From assembly GCA_963824095.1 (NCBI GenBank), contig CAWGNS010000008.1:620001-684000 (forward strand): a stretch of DNA of 64,000 nt, read 5' to 3'. The translations under genes were made by a program, and so were the position numbers. This document shows, piece by piece, positions 30,641 to 38,675 of this stretch. Below the pieces are notes generated by a model. That model saw nothing but the letters and a program-made list of their open reading frames with translations, searched no databases and had not been told where the DNA came from. Position 1 is the stretch's first letter; every line of letters starts with the position of its first letter. Origin of the DNA: JBBDWJ01 sp963824095 (GTDB taxonomy: Bacteria > Acidobacteriota > Terriglobia > Bryobacterales > UBA6623).

Positions 30641-30690
30641 TTTGTAGTATAATATTGCAATTAGTATCAAGGCCGGATATTCTTTGTCAA
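30641..30690. promoter_or_regulatory. divergent promoter region with candidate GntR operator
   Basis: On the minus strand TTGACA (30685-30690), an 18-base spacer and TACTAA (30661-30666) precede the glycosidase operon. Bases 30641-30663 match the 14662-14684 operator at 21 of 23 positions in inverted orientation and form an imperfect palindrome. On the plus strand TATAAT (30648-30653) lies inside the site and could serve the phosphotriesterase operon, though its -35 is poor. One site could therefore control both divergent operons. Confidence 0.65.
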
Positions 30691-30764
30691 GGCCGCACTT
30701 CGAATGGGAGCGAATTCGTTCCCCGAAGCGGGCGGCTCGAGACGGGAGGAGCACCAAACAAGCC

Positions 30765-31736
30765 ATGGCGATTATGACGGTATGCGGTCCCATCGACGCG
30801 GCCGACGCAGGGTTCACCTTGTCCCACGAGCACTTGTTGTGCGATCTGTGGCCCATCGTCCGCAGCTACGATTGCATTCTCGACGATGAGGAGCTGGCGA
30901 TCCGGGAGGTGGGCGCCTACCTCGAAGCCGGCGGCCGCACGATCGTCGACGTCACCAGCGGGGGCCTGGGCCGCAATCCGCAAGCGCTGTTGCGGATCGC
31001 GGAAGGCTCGGGGGCGCAAGTCGTCATGGGAGCGGGCTGGTACCGCGAAGGCGTCTATCCCGCCTTCGTTCACGAGCTGGATACAAACGCGTTGGCGGCG
31101 CGCATCGTGGAAGAGCTGACGATCGGCGTCGACGGCACGGGCATCCGCGCGGGAGTGATCGGCGAAATCGGCACCGAGCGCAAGTTCATCACCCCGGCGC
31201 AGGAGCGCGTGTTTCGCGCCGCGGCCCGGGCTCAGAAGCAAACCGGCGTCAGCATCGTCACCCATACCACCCATTTCGGCGAACTCGCGCTGGAGCAGAT
31301 CGCTCTGCTTTCCGAGGAAGGCGTCTCCCCCAGGCGGATCGTCATCAGCCATCTGGGCGACCGCCTCGATCCGTTTCTGCTCCGCAAGATCGCGCGCACC
31401 GGCGTCTATCTCAGCATCGACAATATCGGATACACCGGCGGCGGCTACCCCGGCGACGCGGTGCGGGCACGCAATGTCCAAATGCTCATCGCGGAAGGAT
31501 TTCTCGCTCAGGTCCTGCTCGGCGGCGATGTGTGCATGAAGAGCCATCTCCACGCCTTTGGCGGAAAAGGCTACGATCATGTCTCCCGCCAGTTCCTGCC
31601 GCTGCTCCGGCAACTCGGAGTCAATGAGGAGGAAATCTGGGCCATGACGGTCACCAACCCGGCGCAAGCGCTGGACGTGATCTTGCAGCCGGCGGCGGAT
31701 CCACGGGAACAAGAAATGATTCGCGATGGCCGATAA
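30765..31736 (+). CDS. phosphotriesterase-family metal-dependent hydrolase
   Basis: A 323-aa TIM-barrel hydrolase. H21 and H23 (LSHEHLL) form the first metal site. The bridging position is Glu in GVIGEIGTE, as in the PHP subgroup, rather than carboxylated Lys. Further histidines are in SIVTHT and VISHLGD, and an Asp is in LLGGD. Relatives include lactonases and PHP proteins of unknown function. ATG 30765 is chosen by homology; GGGAGG lies rather far upstream. It overlaps the PLP enzyme by 11 bases. Here I infer lactone hydrolysis after the Gfo/Idh step. Confidence 0.85.
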   Translation: MAIMTVCGPIDAADAGFTLSHEHLLCDLWPIVRSYDCILDDEELAIREVGAYLEAGGRTIVDVTSGGLGRNPQALLRIAEGSGAQVVMGAGWYREGVYPAFVHELDTNALAARIVEELTIGVDGTGIRAGVIGEIGTERKFITPAQERVFRAAARAQKQTGVSIVTHTTHFGELALEQIALLSEEGVSPRRIVISHLGDRLDPFLLRKIARTGVYLSIDNIGYTGGGYPGDAVRARNVQMLIAEGFLAQVLLGGDVCMKSHLHAFGGKGYDHVSRQFLPLLRQLGVNEEEIWAMTVTNPAQALDVILQPAADPREQEMIRDGR

Positions 31737-32931
31737 GACAACTCTTTACCACAGCCTCGGCATCCGGCCGGTGATCAACGCCAGAAGCTTCAGCACCAAG
31801 CTGGGCGGCGCGCCGTTGCCGCCCGAGGTGCTCGAAGCGATGCGCGAGGCCGCCGGCTGCTGCGTGCGCATGGACGAGCTGCAGGACGCCGCCAGCCGCG
31901 AGATTGCGGCCTCGACCGGGGCCGAAGCCGGCATTGTCACCAGCGGCGCTTCGGCTGCCCTCACCCTGGGCGCCGCCGCTTGCCTCTCCGGCCTGGACGT
32001 CTCGCGGATGAACCGCCTGCCCGACACGGCCGGAATGCCGAACGAGATCGTGGTGCACCGCTCGCACCGCAACGACTACGACCACGCGCTGCGCGCCGCC
32101 GGAGCGCACTTCGTCGAAGTCGGTTTCAGCTATCACACGTTTGCCTACGAGGTCGAGCAGGCGATTCACGAAGACACCGCCGCGCTGTTCTACCAGGCCG
32201 GCGGCGAGGGCAGCGCGCAGCCGCTGGAGGAATTCGTAGCCATCGCGCACCGCCATCGCAAGCCGGTGATCGTCGACGCCGCGGCCGAGCTTCCGCCTGC
32301 GGTTCATCTGCGTTCGTTCCTGGAGGCGGGCGTCGACCTGGTGGCGTTCAGCGGCGGCAAACACTTGCAGGGCCCGCAGGCCACGGGTATCCTGTGCGGG
32401 CGTGCCGACCTGATTCTTTCCGCTGCGCTGCAGCACCAGGATATGGACGTATTTCCCGAGTCCTGGCCGTTGCGCCACCTGATCGAGCAGGGCCGCCTCG
32501 CCGGACCGCCGCACCACGGCGTGGGTCGCGGTTTCAAGGTAGGCAAAGAGGAGATCGCCGGCCTGATCGTCGCGTTGCGCCGCTATCGCTCGCGCGATCT
32601 CGAGGCGGAGTACAAGCGCTGGGAAGCGGACATGCGCATCATCGCCGATGCCGCCGGTTCCCTGCCCGGCGTGACCGCCGGCGTGGAGCTCAATGCGTCG
32701 GGCCGCCGCGTCCCCTACGCCGTGGTCGTCATCGATCCAACGAAAGCCGTGCGCGACGCGGTGTCGGTGGTCAATCAGCTTCAGGCGGGCGACCCGCCCA
32801 TCTTCCTGTTCGAGCGATACGCGGCCCAACGCAAGGTCGTATTCATGCCCGAAGCCCTGCGGCCGGGGGAAGCGGCCGTGATCGCCGGGCGCCTGCGCTA
32901 TCTGCTCGACCCGGAGAGCCAGGCCCGGTGA
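31726..32931 (+). CDS. SelA/DgaE-like PLP-dependent enzyme
   Basis: A 401-aa fold-type I PLP protein of the SelA-like group. The probable Schiff-base lysine is K212 (FSGGKHLQGPQATG), and D184 (VIVDAAAELPP) would contact the pyridine ring. Well-studied non-selenium relatives include D-glucosaminate-6-phosphate ammonia lyase (DgaE), and genes of this type often sit beside EF_0837-like deacetylases, as here. I infer beta-elimination of ammonia from a 2-amino sugar acid to a 2-keto-3-deoxy acid. It overlaps the phosphotriesterase gene and, by GTGA, the transporter gene. A selenium role is unlikely because no selB or selD is nearby. Confidence 0.85.
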   Translation: MADKTTLYHSLGIRPVINARSFSTKLGGAPLPPEVLEAMREAAGCCVRMDELQDAASREIAASTGAEAGIVTSGASAALTLGAAACLSGLDVSRMNRLPDTAGMPNEIVVHRSHRNDYDHALRAAGAHFVEVGFSYHTFAYEVEQAIHEDTAALFYQAGGEGSAQPLEEFVAIAHRHRKPVIVDAAAELPPAVHLRSFLEAGVDLVAFSGGKHLQGPQATGILCGRADLILSAALQHQDMDVFPESWPLRHLIEQGRLAGPPHHGVGRGFKVGKEEIAGLIVALRRYRSRDLEAEYKRWEADMRIIADAAGSLPGVTAGVELNASGRRVPYAVVVIDPTKAVRDAVSVVNQLQAGDPPIFLFERYAAQRKVVFMPEALRPGEAAVIAGRLRYLLDPESQAR

Positions 32932-33368
32932 CCGCCTACGTCTTCCTAATGCTGGCGGTGGCCAGTCTGGGGATGCTCGGCGTCGCGCACAAGATCGCCG
33001 ACCATCGCGCCTGCCGCCCCGAAGCCATCAATACCTTCCTGTTTCTGGGCGCGGCGGTCGCCATGGCCATCGTCTCGTTCGGCCTGGGTCACCGCCTGGA
33101 CCACATTCCGGCGGTCGCCTGGGTCACCGCGATTACCTGCGGGTTTCTGGCATCGCTGGCGATTCTCAACTTCCAGCACGGTATTCGCTTCGGCAAGATC
33201 TCGACGAGTTGGCTGGTGATCAATCTTTCGATGGCCCTGCCGACGGTTCTCTCCATCCTGATCTACCACGAGGCGGTCAGTCCACGGCGGGCGGCCGGGC
33301 TGGCACTGACGGTGGTGGCGCTGCTGCTGCTGTGGATGGAGCGCCGCCGCGACGAGACAGCGAGCTGA
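32928..33368 (+). CDS. DMT/EamA-like transporter half, subunit 1
   Basis: A 146-aa membrane protein starting at a GTG that overlaps the previous stop (GTGA). Four to five hydrophobic helices are visible (YVFLMLAVASLGMLGVAH, TFLFLGAAVAMAIVSFGLG, VAWVTAITCGFLASLAIL, LALTVVALLLLW). It is half the size of a ten-helix EamA/RhaT permease. The next gene supplies a second half, so the two probably form a heterodimeric importer. Its place in the operon suggests transport of the sugar or sugar acid. Confidence 0.78.
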   Translation: MTAYVFLMLAVASLGMLGVAHKIADHRACRPEAINTFLFLGAAVAMAIVSFGLGHRLDHIPAVAWVTAITCGFLASLAILNFQHGIRFGKISTSWLVINLSMALPTVLSILIYHEAVSPRRAAGLALTVVALLLLWMERRRDETAS

Positions 33369-33372
33369 ATCC

Positions 33373-33795
33373 ATGTACCTGCGCTATATGGCGATCGCCT
33401 TCGTCACGAACGGCCTGGGCGCGTTCGGGCTGCGCATCCTGGCCGGAGCCGGCTTAGGCGATGTCGCCGAAACGCAATACCTGGCGCTGTGGTACGCCGC
33501 GGGCTTGGCGCTGGCCGCCGCGTTTTATGCCAGCCGCCGCGAGCGCCCCAGCGGCTCCGAAGCCGTCGTTGGAACCGGAATGGCACTGTGCAGCCTGGGG
33601 GGACAGTTGGGCATGGCCCTGGCGCTTTCAGGCGGGATCCCCGGTTTCATTGTGTTTCCAGTTGCCACCGGTGGCGGGCTGCTGCTTGTGGTTTCGGTGG
33701 GCAGCGTGATCTTCCAGGAAAAAATGGGAGCCTTCGGCTGGGCCGGAATCGCCACCGGCGTCGCGGCTCTGATTCTGCTGGCTCTGCCGGGTTAG
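33373..33795 (+). CDS. DMT/EamA-like transporter half, subunit 2
   Basis: A 140-aa membrane protein beginning four bases after subunit 1. It has four to five helices (FVTNGLGAFGLRILAG, LALWYAAGLALAAAFYA, GTGMALCSLGGQLGMALAL, GFIVFPVATGGGLLLVV). A VIFQEKMGAFGWAGIATGV segment near the end is typical of the last two helices of DMT transporters. It is last in the plus-strand operon, followed after 36 bases by the converging purU remnant. Confidence 0.78.
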   Translation: MYLRYMAIAFVTNGLGAFGLRILAGAGLGDVAETQYLALWYAAGLALAAAFYASRRERPSGSEAVVGTGMALCSLGGQLGMALALSGGIPGFIVFPVATGGGLLLVVSVGSVIFQEKMGAFGWAGIATGVAALILLALPG

Positions 33796-33831
33796 ACGCC
33801 GCCTCGCCGCCCGTCGCGAGCGGCCCACCGC

Positions 33832-34679
33832 TCAGTCGAAGATCCCCGTCTTTCGGCCGTACATCAGAATGCGGTGCCCCAGGCGCCAGCGCACGGCGCG
33901 CGACAGGACGCTCTTTTCGATGTCCCGGCCTCTTCGGATCAGGTCGCCGACTTGGTCGCGGTGGGAGGGGCGCGTCACATCCTGCTCGATGATCGGGCCC
34001 TCGTCCAGAAAGTTGGTCACATAGTGGCTGGTGGCGCCGATCAGCTTCACCCCGCGCTCGAACGCCGCGTGATATGGCTTGGCGCCTTTGAAGGCCGACA
34101 GAAACGAGTGGTGCACGTTGATGATGCGCTGCTGGGTAGCCCGCCACGAAATCGGATGAGAGCACCTGCATGTAGCGACCCAGCGAGATCGATGCCGTGC
34201 CGTTCGAGTAAAGTGCGCTGGCGGGTCTCGGCGGCCTGCTTGCCGGCCTCGAACGGCGTCAACTCAAACGGGATGCCGTAGCAGGCCGCCAGCGGCCCGG
34301 CGTCGGGATGGTTGCTGACCACCAACGGTATCTCGCAGTGTAACTCGCCGCACTGGTAGCGGTAGAGCAGGTCGATCAGGCAGTGCTGATAGCGGGATAC
34401 AAACAGCGCCACGCGCTGCGGCCGGGCGGAATATTCGATGCGCCAGACCATCGAGAACCGCTGCGCGATCGGCTCGAACTCGCGCAACAGGTCGTCGCGG
34501 CTCAAATCGAAGCCGGCCAGGTTCCACGCGACACATTGAAAAAACAGCTTCGCCGCGACGTCCTAGTGCTGGTCGTCGTGGATGATGTTGCCGCCGTGAC
34601 GAAAGATGAAGTCGCTGATGGCGGCGACAATGCCCGGGCAATCCGGACAGCGGGCCAGCAGGATGGCGGTGTCTCGCAA
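33832..34679 (-). pseudogene. purU: formyltetrahydrofolate deformylase, decayed
   Basis: The pieces together cover a full-length PurU (about 282 codons). An N-terminal ACT-like part starts at a TTG with AGGAGG eight bases upstream (LRDTAILLARCPDCPGI). The C-terminal formyl-transferase part includes INVHHSFLSAF, GATSHYV and DEGPIIEQDV. The reading frame is interrupted by an in-frame TAG at codon 39 (34563-34565), a frame change near 34185 and another near 34145. Three lesions in 850 bases make true decay more likely than for the other broken genes. No other folate gene is nearby. Confidence 0.8.
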
Positions 34680-34782
34680 GGGGCCTCGCCTCCTTTCGGT
34701 ATACTGGCGCGGGCCTCCGGCCGGCTGCGCCGGCGCATACGCCGACGTTAGGTCGACCGGAGTTCGACGCCAGCGCTCGAGT

Positions 34783-34892
34783 CCCGTAGCGCAGGGCTCG
34801 AAGAGACCTGCGGCCCTTCGGCGAGGTTGGACTGTGGTAGGGCGAGAGTGAAAGGCCGCAGGTCTTGAAAAGCGCCAGCCCTGCGCTACGGG
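34783..34892. repeat. 110-base inverted-repeat element
   Basis: CCCGTAGCGCAGGGCT at 34783-34798 is exactly inverted at 34877-34892, and AGACCTGCGGCC at 34804-34815 is exactly inverted at 34854-34865. The element folds into a two-stem hairpin and resembles a MITE- or REP-like unit. It lies in the 525-base gap between the divergent purU remnant and the PSD1 gene. The remainder of that gap (34680-35204) holds no gene I can support. Confidence 0.8.
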
Positions 34893-35204
34893 TGCAGTGA
34901 GACCGCACTTCCTGCCTCTCCCGTAGGTGGCCGCTTATGGCCCCACCGTGAGTTGGGTGTGCTGCATCGTCCCTTTGCGGCTTGCGTTCCGGGCTGTCCG
35001 TTCTAGAATGTCTACAATTCCACAGGGATCGGCGGTCTGCTGGAATGGGCGAGGCGAACTCTTCCCGGGCCGCTCCAGGCGCAACAAAATCCTCTCCCGA
35101 GGGCCGCGGCAGGTTCTCCCCGCAGAAAAATCGCTGTACACTGAATTCGCGCGTTTATCACAAGTAGGGACACCAAAGCAACACGTAGGGTGGGTCGCGA
35201 GGCC

Positions 35205-38200
35205 ATGGGTAGCTTAGAAACATCGAATTTAAGATCGGACCTGCGGATCGCGAGTTGGAAGCATCTCGCGTTGGCGGCAGCCGGGGCGTTCTGTCTGGGT
35301 GGGCTCCCCCAACCCGCCGCCGAGGCCGCACCGCCCGCCGCGGCGGCGGTGTCGGACGCGCGTATCGATTTTGATCGTGATATCCGACCGATCCTGGCCG
35401 ACAAATGCTTCGCCTGCCACGGCCCCGACGCGGAGAACAACCGCAGCCCGCTGCGTTTCGACTCCGAAGCCCACGCGACGGCGGACCTGGGCGACGGCCG
35501 CCGCGCCATCAATCGCGAGCATCCCGAACAGAGCGAGCTCATCCGGCGCATCACCGCCGAGGACACTGCGGTCCGCATGCCGCCGGTGTATTCGGGGCGC
35601 ACACTCAGCAAACCGGAGATACAGCGTCTCACCGACTGGATCACGCAAGGCGCTCCCTGGCAGCAGCACTGGGCATTCGTGAGGCCCGTCCGGCCGTTGG
35701 CGCCGGAGGTCCAAGACAAGAGCTGGGTGCGCAACGCCATCGATTCGTTCGTGCTGGCGAAGTTGGAGCACGAAGGGATGAAGCCCTCGCCCGAGGCCGA
35801 CCGCGCCACCCTGATCCGGCGCGTCTCGTTCGATCTCACCGGCCTGCCGCCGACTCCGAAGGAAGTCGCCGATTTCGTGAACGACTCGTCGCCGGATGCC
35901 TACGAAAAGGTGGTAGACCGCCTGCTGGCTTCGCCGCGCTACGGCGAGCGGATGGCTTTCGAATGGCTCGATGCGGCGCGCTACGCCGATACCAACGGCT
36001 ACCAGATCGATGGCGAGCGCGAGATGTGGCGTTGGCGCGATTGGGTCATCCATGCCTACAACCAGAACATGCCCTATGACCAGTTTGTGATCGAGCAACT
36101 GGCCGGCGACCTGCTGCCCCACCCCACTCTGCAGCAGCGCATCGCCACGGGTTTCAATCGCAACCATCGGGGCAACTCGGAGGACGGCCTGGTGCCCGCC
36201 GAATACGCGGTCGAGTACGTGATCGATCGCGTCGACACCGTGTCCACCGTGTTTCTAGGGCTGACGCTGGGCTGCGCTCGTTGTCACAATCACAAGTTCG
36301 ATCCGTTCACACAGAAAGAGTTCTACCAGCTTTACGCCTACTTCAACAGCATTCCCGAAGACGGTCGCTTCAGTAATTTCGGCAATTCGGCGCCCTGGAT
36401 CCCGGCGCCGACGCGCGACCAGCAGCAACAACTCGATCATCTGAAGACCGCGATCGCCGCCACCCAGGGACGCCTCGACGCAGCGCTGCAACAGGCCGAG
36501 CCCCAGCAGCGCCAATGGGAACAGTCGTTGGCGGGGTCCCGAGCGCGCCAGTGGTTCCCGAGCGACGACCTGCTGCTGCGGCAGCCGTTTGACCCGGACG
36601 CCGAACTGGTCGTGAGCATCGATAAGCCCGATCCCGAGGAACCGGCGGAGACGCCGGCCAAGTCCGAAGACGACGCCGCGGCGAAAGACAAGGCGCCGGT
36701 CAAGGACAACGCCACGGCCAAAGACGGCGGACCGGAAGAGAATGCCGCCGCCAAAGATTCCAAAGACGATAGCAAAGAAACCAAGGAAACCAAACAAGAG
36801 GAACCCGCCGAAACCCCAGTCGGCTTTCAGAACGGCGAGCCGCAATACGCGCCCTCGCCGCTCGGCCAAGCCGTGAAGTTCGACGGCAAGCTCGTGTTCG
36901 ACGCGGGCAACGTGGCCAGCTTCGACTACCGCGACCGGCTGCATGATTTCAAGGACCGCTTTGCGATCTCCGCCTGGTTCTATCCGGAATCGGAGAACGC
37001 CGGCGCCATCGTCACGCGCATGAACGACGGCGTGACCGACGAAGAAAACGGACTTCCCAAGGGGCGCGGCTACGGCGTGTTTTTCGAGAACGGCAAGGTG
37101 CATTTCAACCTGGTGGGCGTGTGGGCCGACGACTCCTTCCGGGTGGAGACCGAAGACGCTCTGCCGGCCGGACAATGGCATCAAGTCGTCGCGACGTTCG
37201 ATAGTCTGGAGCCTCTCGACAAGGTCGAGATCTACGTCGACGGGCAAAAGCGGAAGCTGAAGGTCAACAACGGCCGCCTGTTCCGGCAGTTCAACGTCCG
37301 CAAGGCGCACCTGCTGATCGGCGGCGGCGCCGGGCCGCAATGGAGCTTCAAGGGGATGCTCGACGAGGTCCGCATCTACAACACCTTGCCGACGCCGCAA
37401 CAGATTGCCGTGCTGGCCTGCGCCGAGCCCTTGGCGAACATCGCCGCGACGGCGCCCGCCGCGCGCAGCGAAGGGCAGCAGCTCAAGGTGCGTAACGCGT
37501 TCCTGGACGACGCGGCGCCGGCCGATGCGCAGCGCGAGTGGAAACAGCTACGTGCGTTGAGGCAGCAGAAATTCCAGCTCGAGACCAATCTCCCCACCGT
37601 GATGGTGATGCAGGAATTGCCCGAGCCGCGGCCGGCTCACGTCCTTAAACGGGGCTCCTACGATGCGCCGCAGGAAGAGGTCAGCCGCGGGGTGCCGGCC
37701 GTTCTGCCGCCGCTGCCCAAGGACGCTCCGAACAACCGCCTGGGGCTGGCGCGCTGGATCGTCAGCGACCGAAACCCGTTGACCGCGCGCGTGACCGTCA
37801 ACCGCATGTGGCAGATGCTGTTCGGCGTCGGGCTGGTCAAGACCGTCGACGACTTCGGCGCGCAAGGCGAGGCGCCGTCGCATCCCGAGCTGCTCGACTG
37901 GCTGGCGGTCGAGTTCCAGCAAAAAGGCTGGAACGTCAAACAGATGCTCAAGACGATGGTGATGAGCGCTACCTACCGCCAATCGTCGAAGGAAACCCCC
38001 GAGTCGCAAAGCGACCCCGACAACCGCCTGCTGTCGCACGGCCCGCGGCTGCGCCTGTCGGCGGATATGATCCGCGATCAGGCGTTGTACGTCTCCGGTT
38101 TGCTGGTCGAAAAAATCGGCGGCCCCTCGGTGAAGCCTTATCAGCCGGCGGGGCTCTACAAAGACATGGTGTTCTCGAACATGACCGACTACGACCAGTC

Positions 38201-38675
38201 GAAAGGCGACGGCCTGTGGCGCCGCAGCCTCTACACGTTCTGGAAGCGGACCGTGATGCCGCCCGCCATGCAGGTCTTCGACGCTTCCTCGCGCGAATAC
38301 TGCAAGGTTCGCGAGACGCGCACCAACACGCCGCTGCAGGCGCTGAACCTGATGAACGACGAGACCTATGTGGAGTCGGCCCGAATGCTTGCGCAACGCA
38401 TGTTGGATGAGGGCGGATCGAGCCCCGAGGATCGCCTCGCGCTGGGCTTTCGCCTGGCGGCGGGGCGCTCGCCCGACCAGACCGAGGAACAGGTACTGCT
38501 GGGCAGCCTGCAGGCGCAGCGCGAATACTTCCAGAGTCATCCCGACGCCGCGGCAGGGCTGCTCGCGGTCGGCGAAAAGCGCAACGATCCGAAGCTGGAG
38601 CCTCGGGAGCTGGCCGCTTACGCCGTGGTCGGCAGCCTGATCCTCAATCTCGACGAGGTTATCACCAAGCAATGA
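35205..38675 (+). CDS. PSD1-type cytochrome/DUF1549-DUF1553 protein with LamG domain
   Basis: An exported protein of about 1156 aa. A signal segment (LALAAAGAFCLGG) precedes a Planctomycete-type cytochrome domain with one heme motif (KCFACHGPDAENNRSPLRFD). DUF1549 follows (FVLAKLEHEGMKPSPEADRA). A low-complexity Lys/Asp/Glu linker near residue 490 leads to a LamG-like lectin fold (FAISAWFYPESENAGAIVTR). The C-terminal DUF1553 ends with RETRTNTPLQALNLMND. The start could be GTG 35190. It overlaps the DUF1501 gene by four bases; the two families occur together in Planctomycetota and Acidobacteriota. Molecular function is unknown. Confidence 0.88.
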   Translation: MGSLETSNLRSDLRIASWKHLALAAAGAFCLGGLPQPAAEAAPPAAAAVSDARIDFDRDIRPILADKCFACHGPDAENNRSPLRFDSEAHATADLGDGRRAINREHPEQSELIRRITAEDTAVRMPPVYSGRTLSKPEIQRLTDWITQGAPWQQHWAFVRPVRPLAPEVQDKSWVRNAIDSFVLAKLEHEGMKPSPEADRATLIRRVSFDLTGLPPTPKEVADFVNDSSPDAYEKVVDRLLASPRYGERMAFEWLDAARYADTNGYQIDGEREMWRWRDWVIHAYNQNMPYDQFVIEQLAGDLLPHPTLQQRIATGFNRNHRGNSEDGLVPAEYAVEYVIDRVDTVSTVFLGLTLGCARCHNHKFDPFTQKEFYQLYAYFNSIPEDGRFSNFGNSAPWIPAPTRDQQQQLDHLKTAIAATQGRLDAALQQAEPQQRQWEQSLAGSRARQWFPSDDLLLRQPFDPDAELVVSIDKPDPEEPAETPAKSEDDAAAKDKAPVKDNATAKDGGPEENAAAKDSKDDSKETKETKQEEPAETPVGFQNGEPQYAPSPLGQAVKFDGKLVFDAGNVASFDYRDRLHDFKDRFAISAWFYPESENAGAIVTRMNDGVTDEENGLPKGRGYGVFFENGKVHFNLVGVWADDSFRVETEDALPAGQWHQVVATFDSLEPLDKVEIYVDGQKRKLKVNNGRLFRQFNVRKAHLLIGGGAGPQWSFKGMLDEVRIYNTLPTPQQIAVLACAEPLANIAATAPAARSEGQQLKVRNAFLDDAAPADAQREWKQLRALRQQKFQLETNLPTVMVMQELPEPRPAHVLKRGSYDAPQEEVSRGVPAVLPPLPKDAPNNRLGLARWIVSDRNPLTARVTVNRMWQMLFGVGLVKTVDDFGAQGEAPSHPELLDWLAVEFQQKGWNVKQMLKTMVMSATYRQSSKETPESQSDPDNRLLSHGPRLRLSADMIRDQALYVSGLLVEKIGGPSVKPYQPAGLYKDMVFSNMTDYDQSKGDGLWRRSLYTFWKRTVMPPAMQVFDASSREYCKVRETRTNTPLQALNLMNDETYVESARMLAQRMLDEGGSSPEDRLALGFRLAAGRSPDQTEEQVLLGSLQAQREYFQSHPDAAAGLLAVGEKRNDPKLEPRELAAYAVVGSLILNLDEVITKQ

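Noticed and set aside
31726..32931. Selenocysteine synthase (selA)
   Set aside because: No selB, selD or tRNA-Sec is nearby, and the operon context (deacetylase type, sugar enzymes) fits the SelA-like ammonia lyases better.
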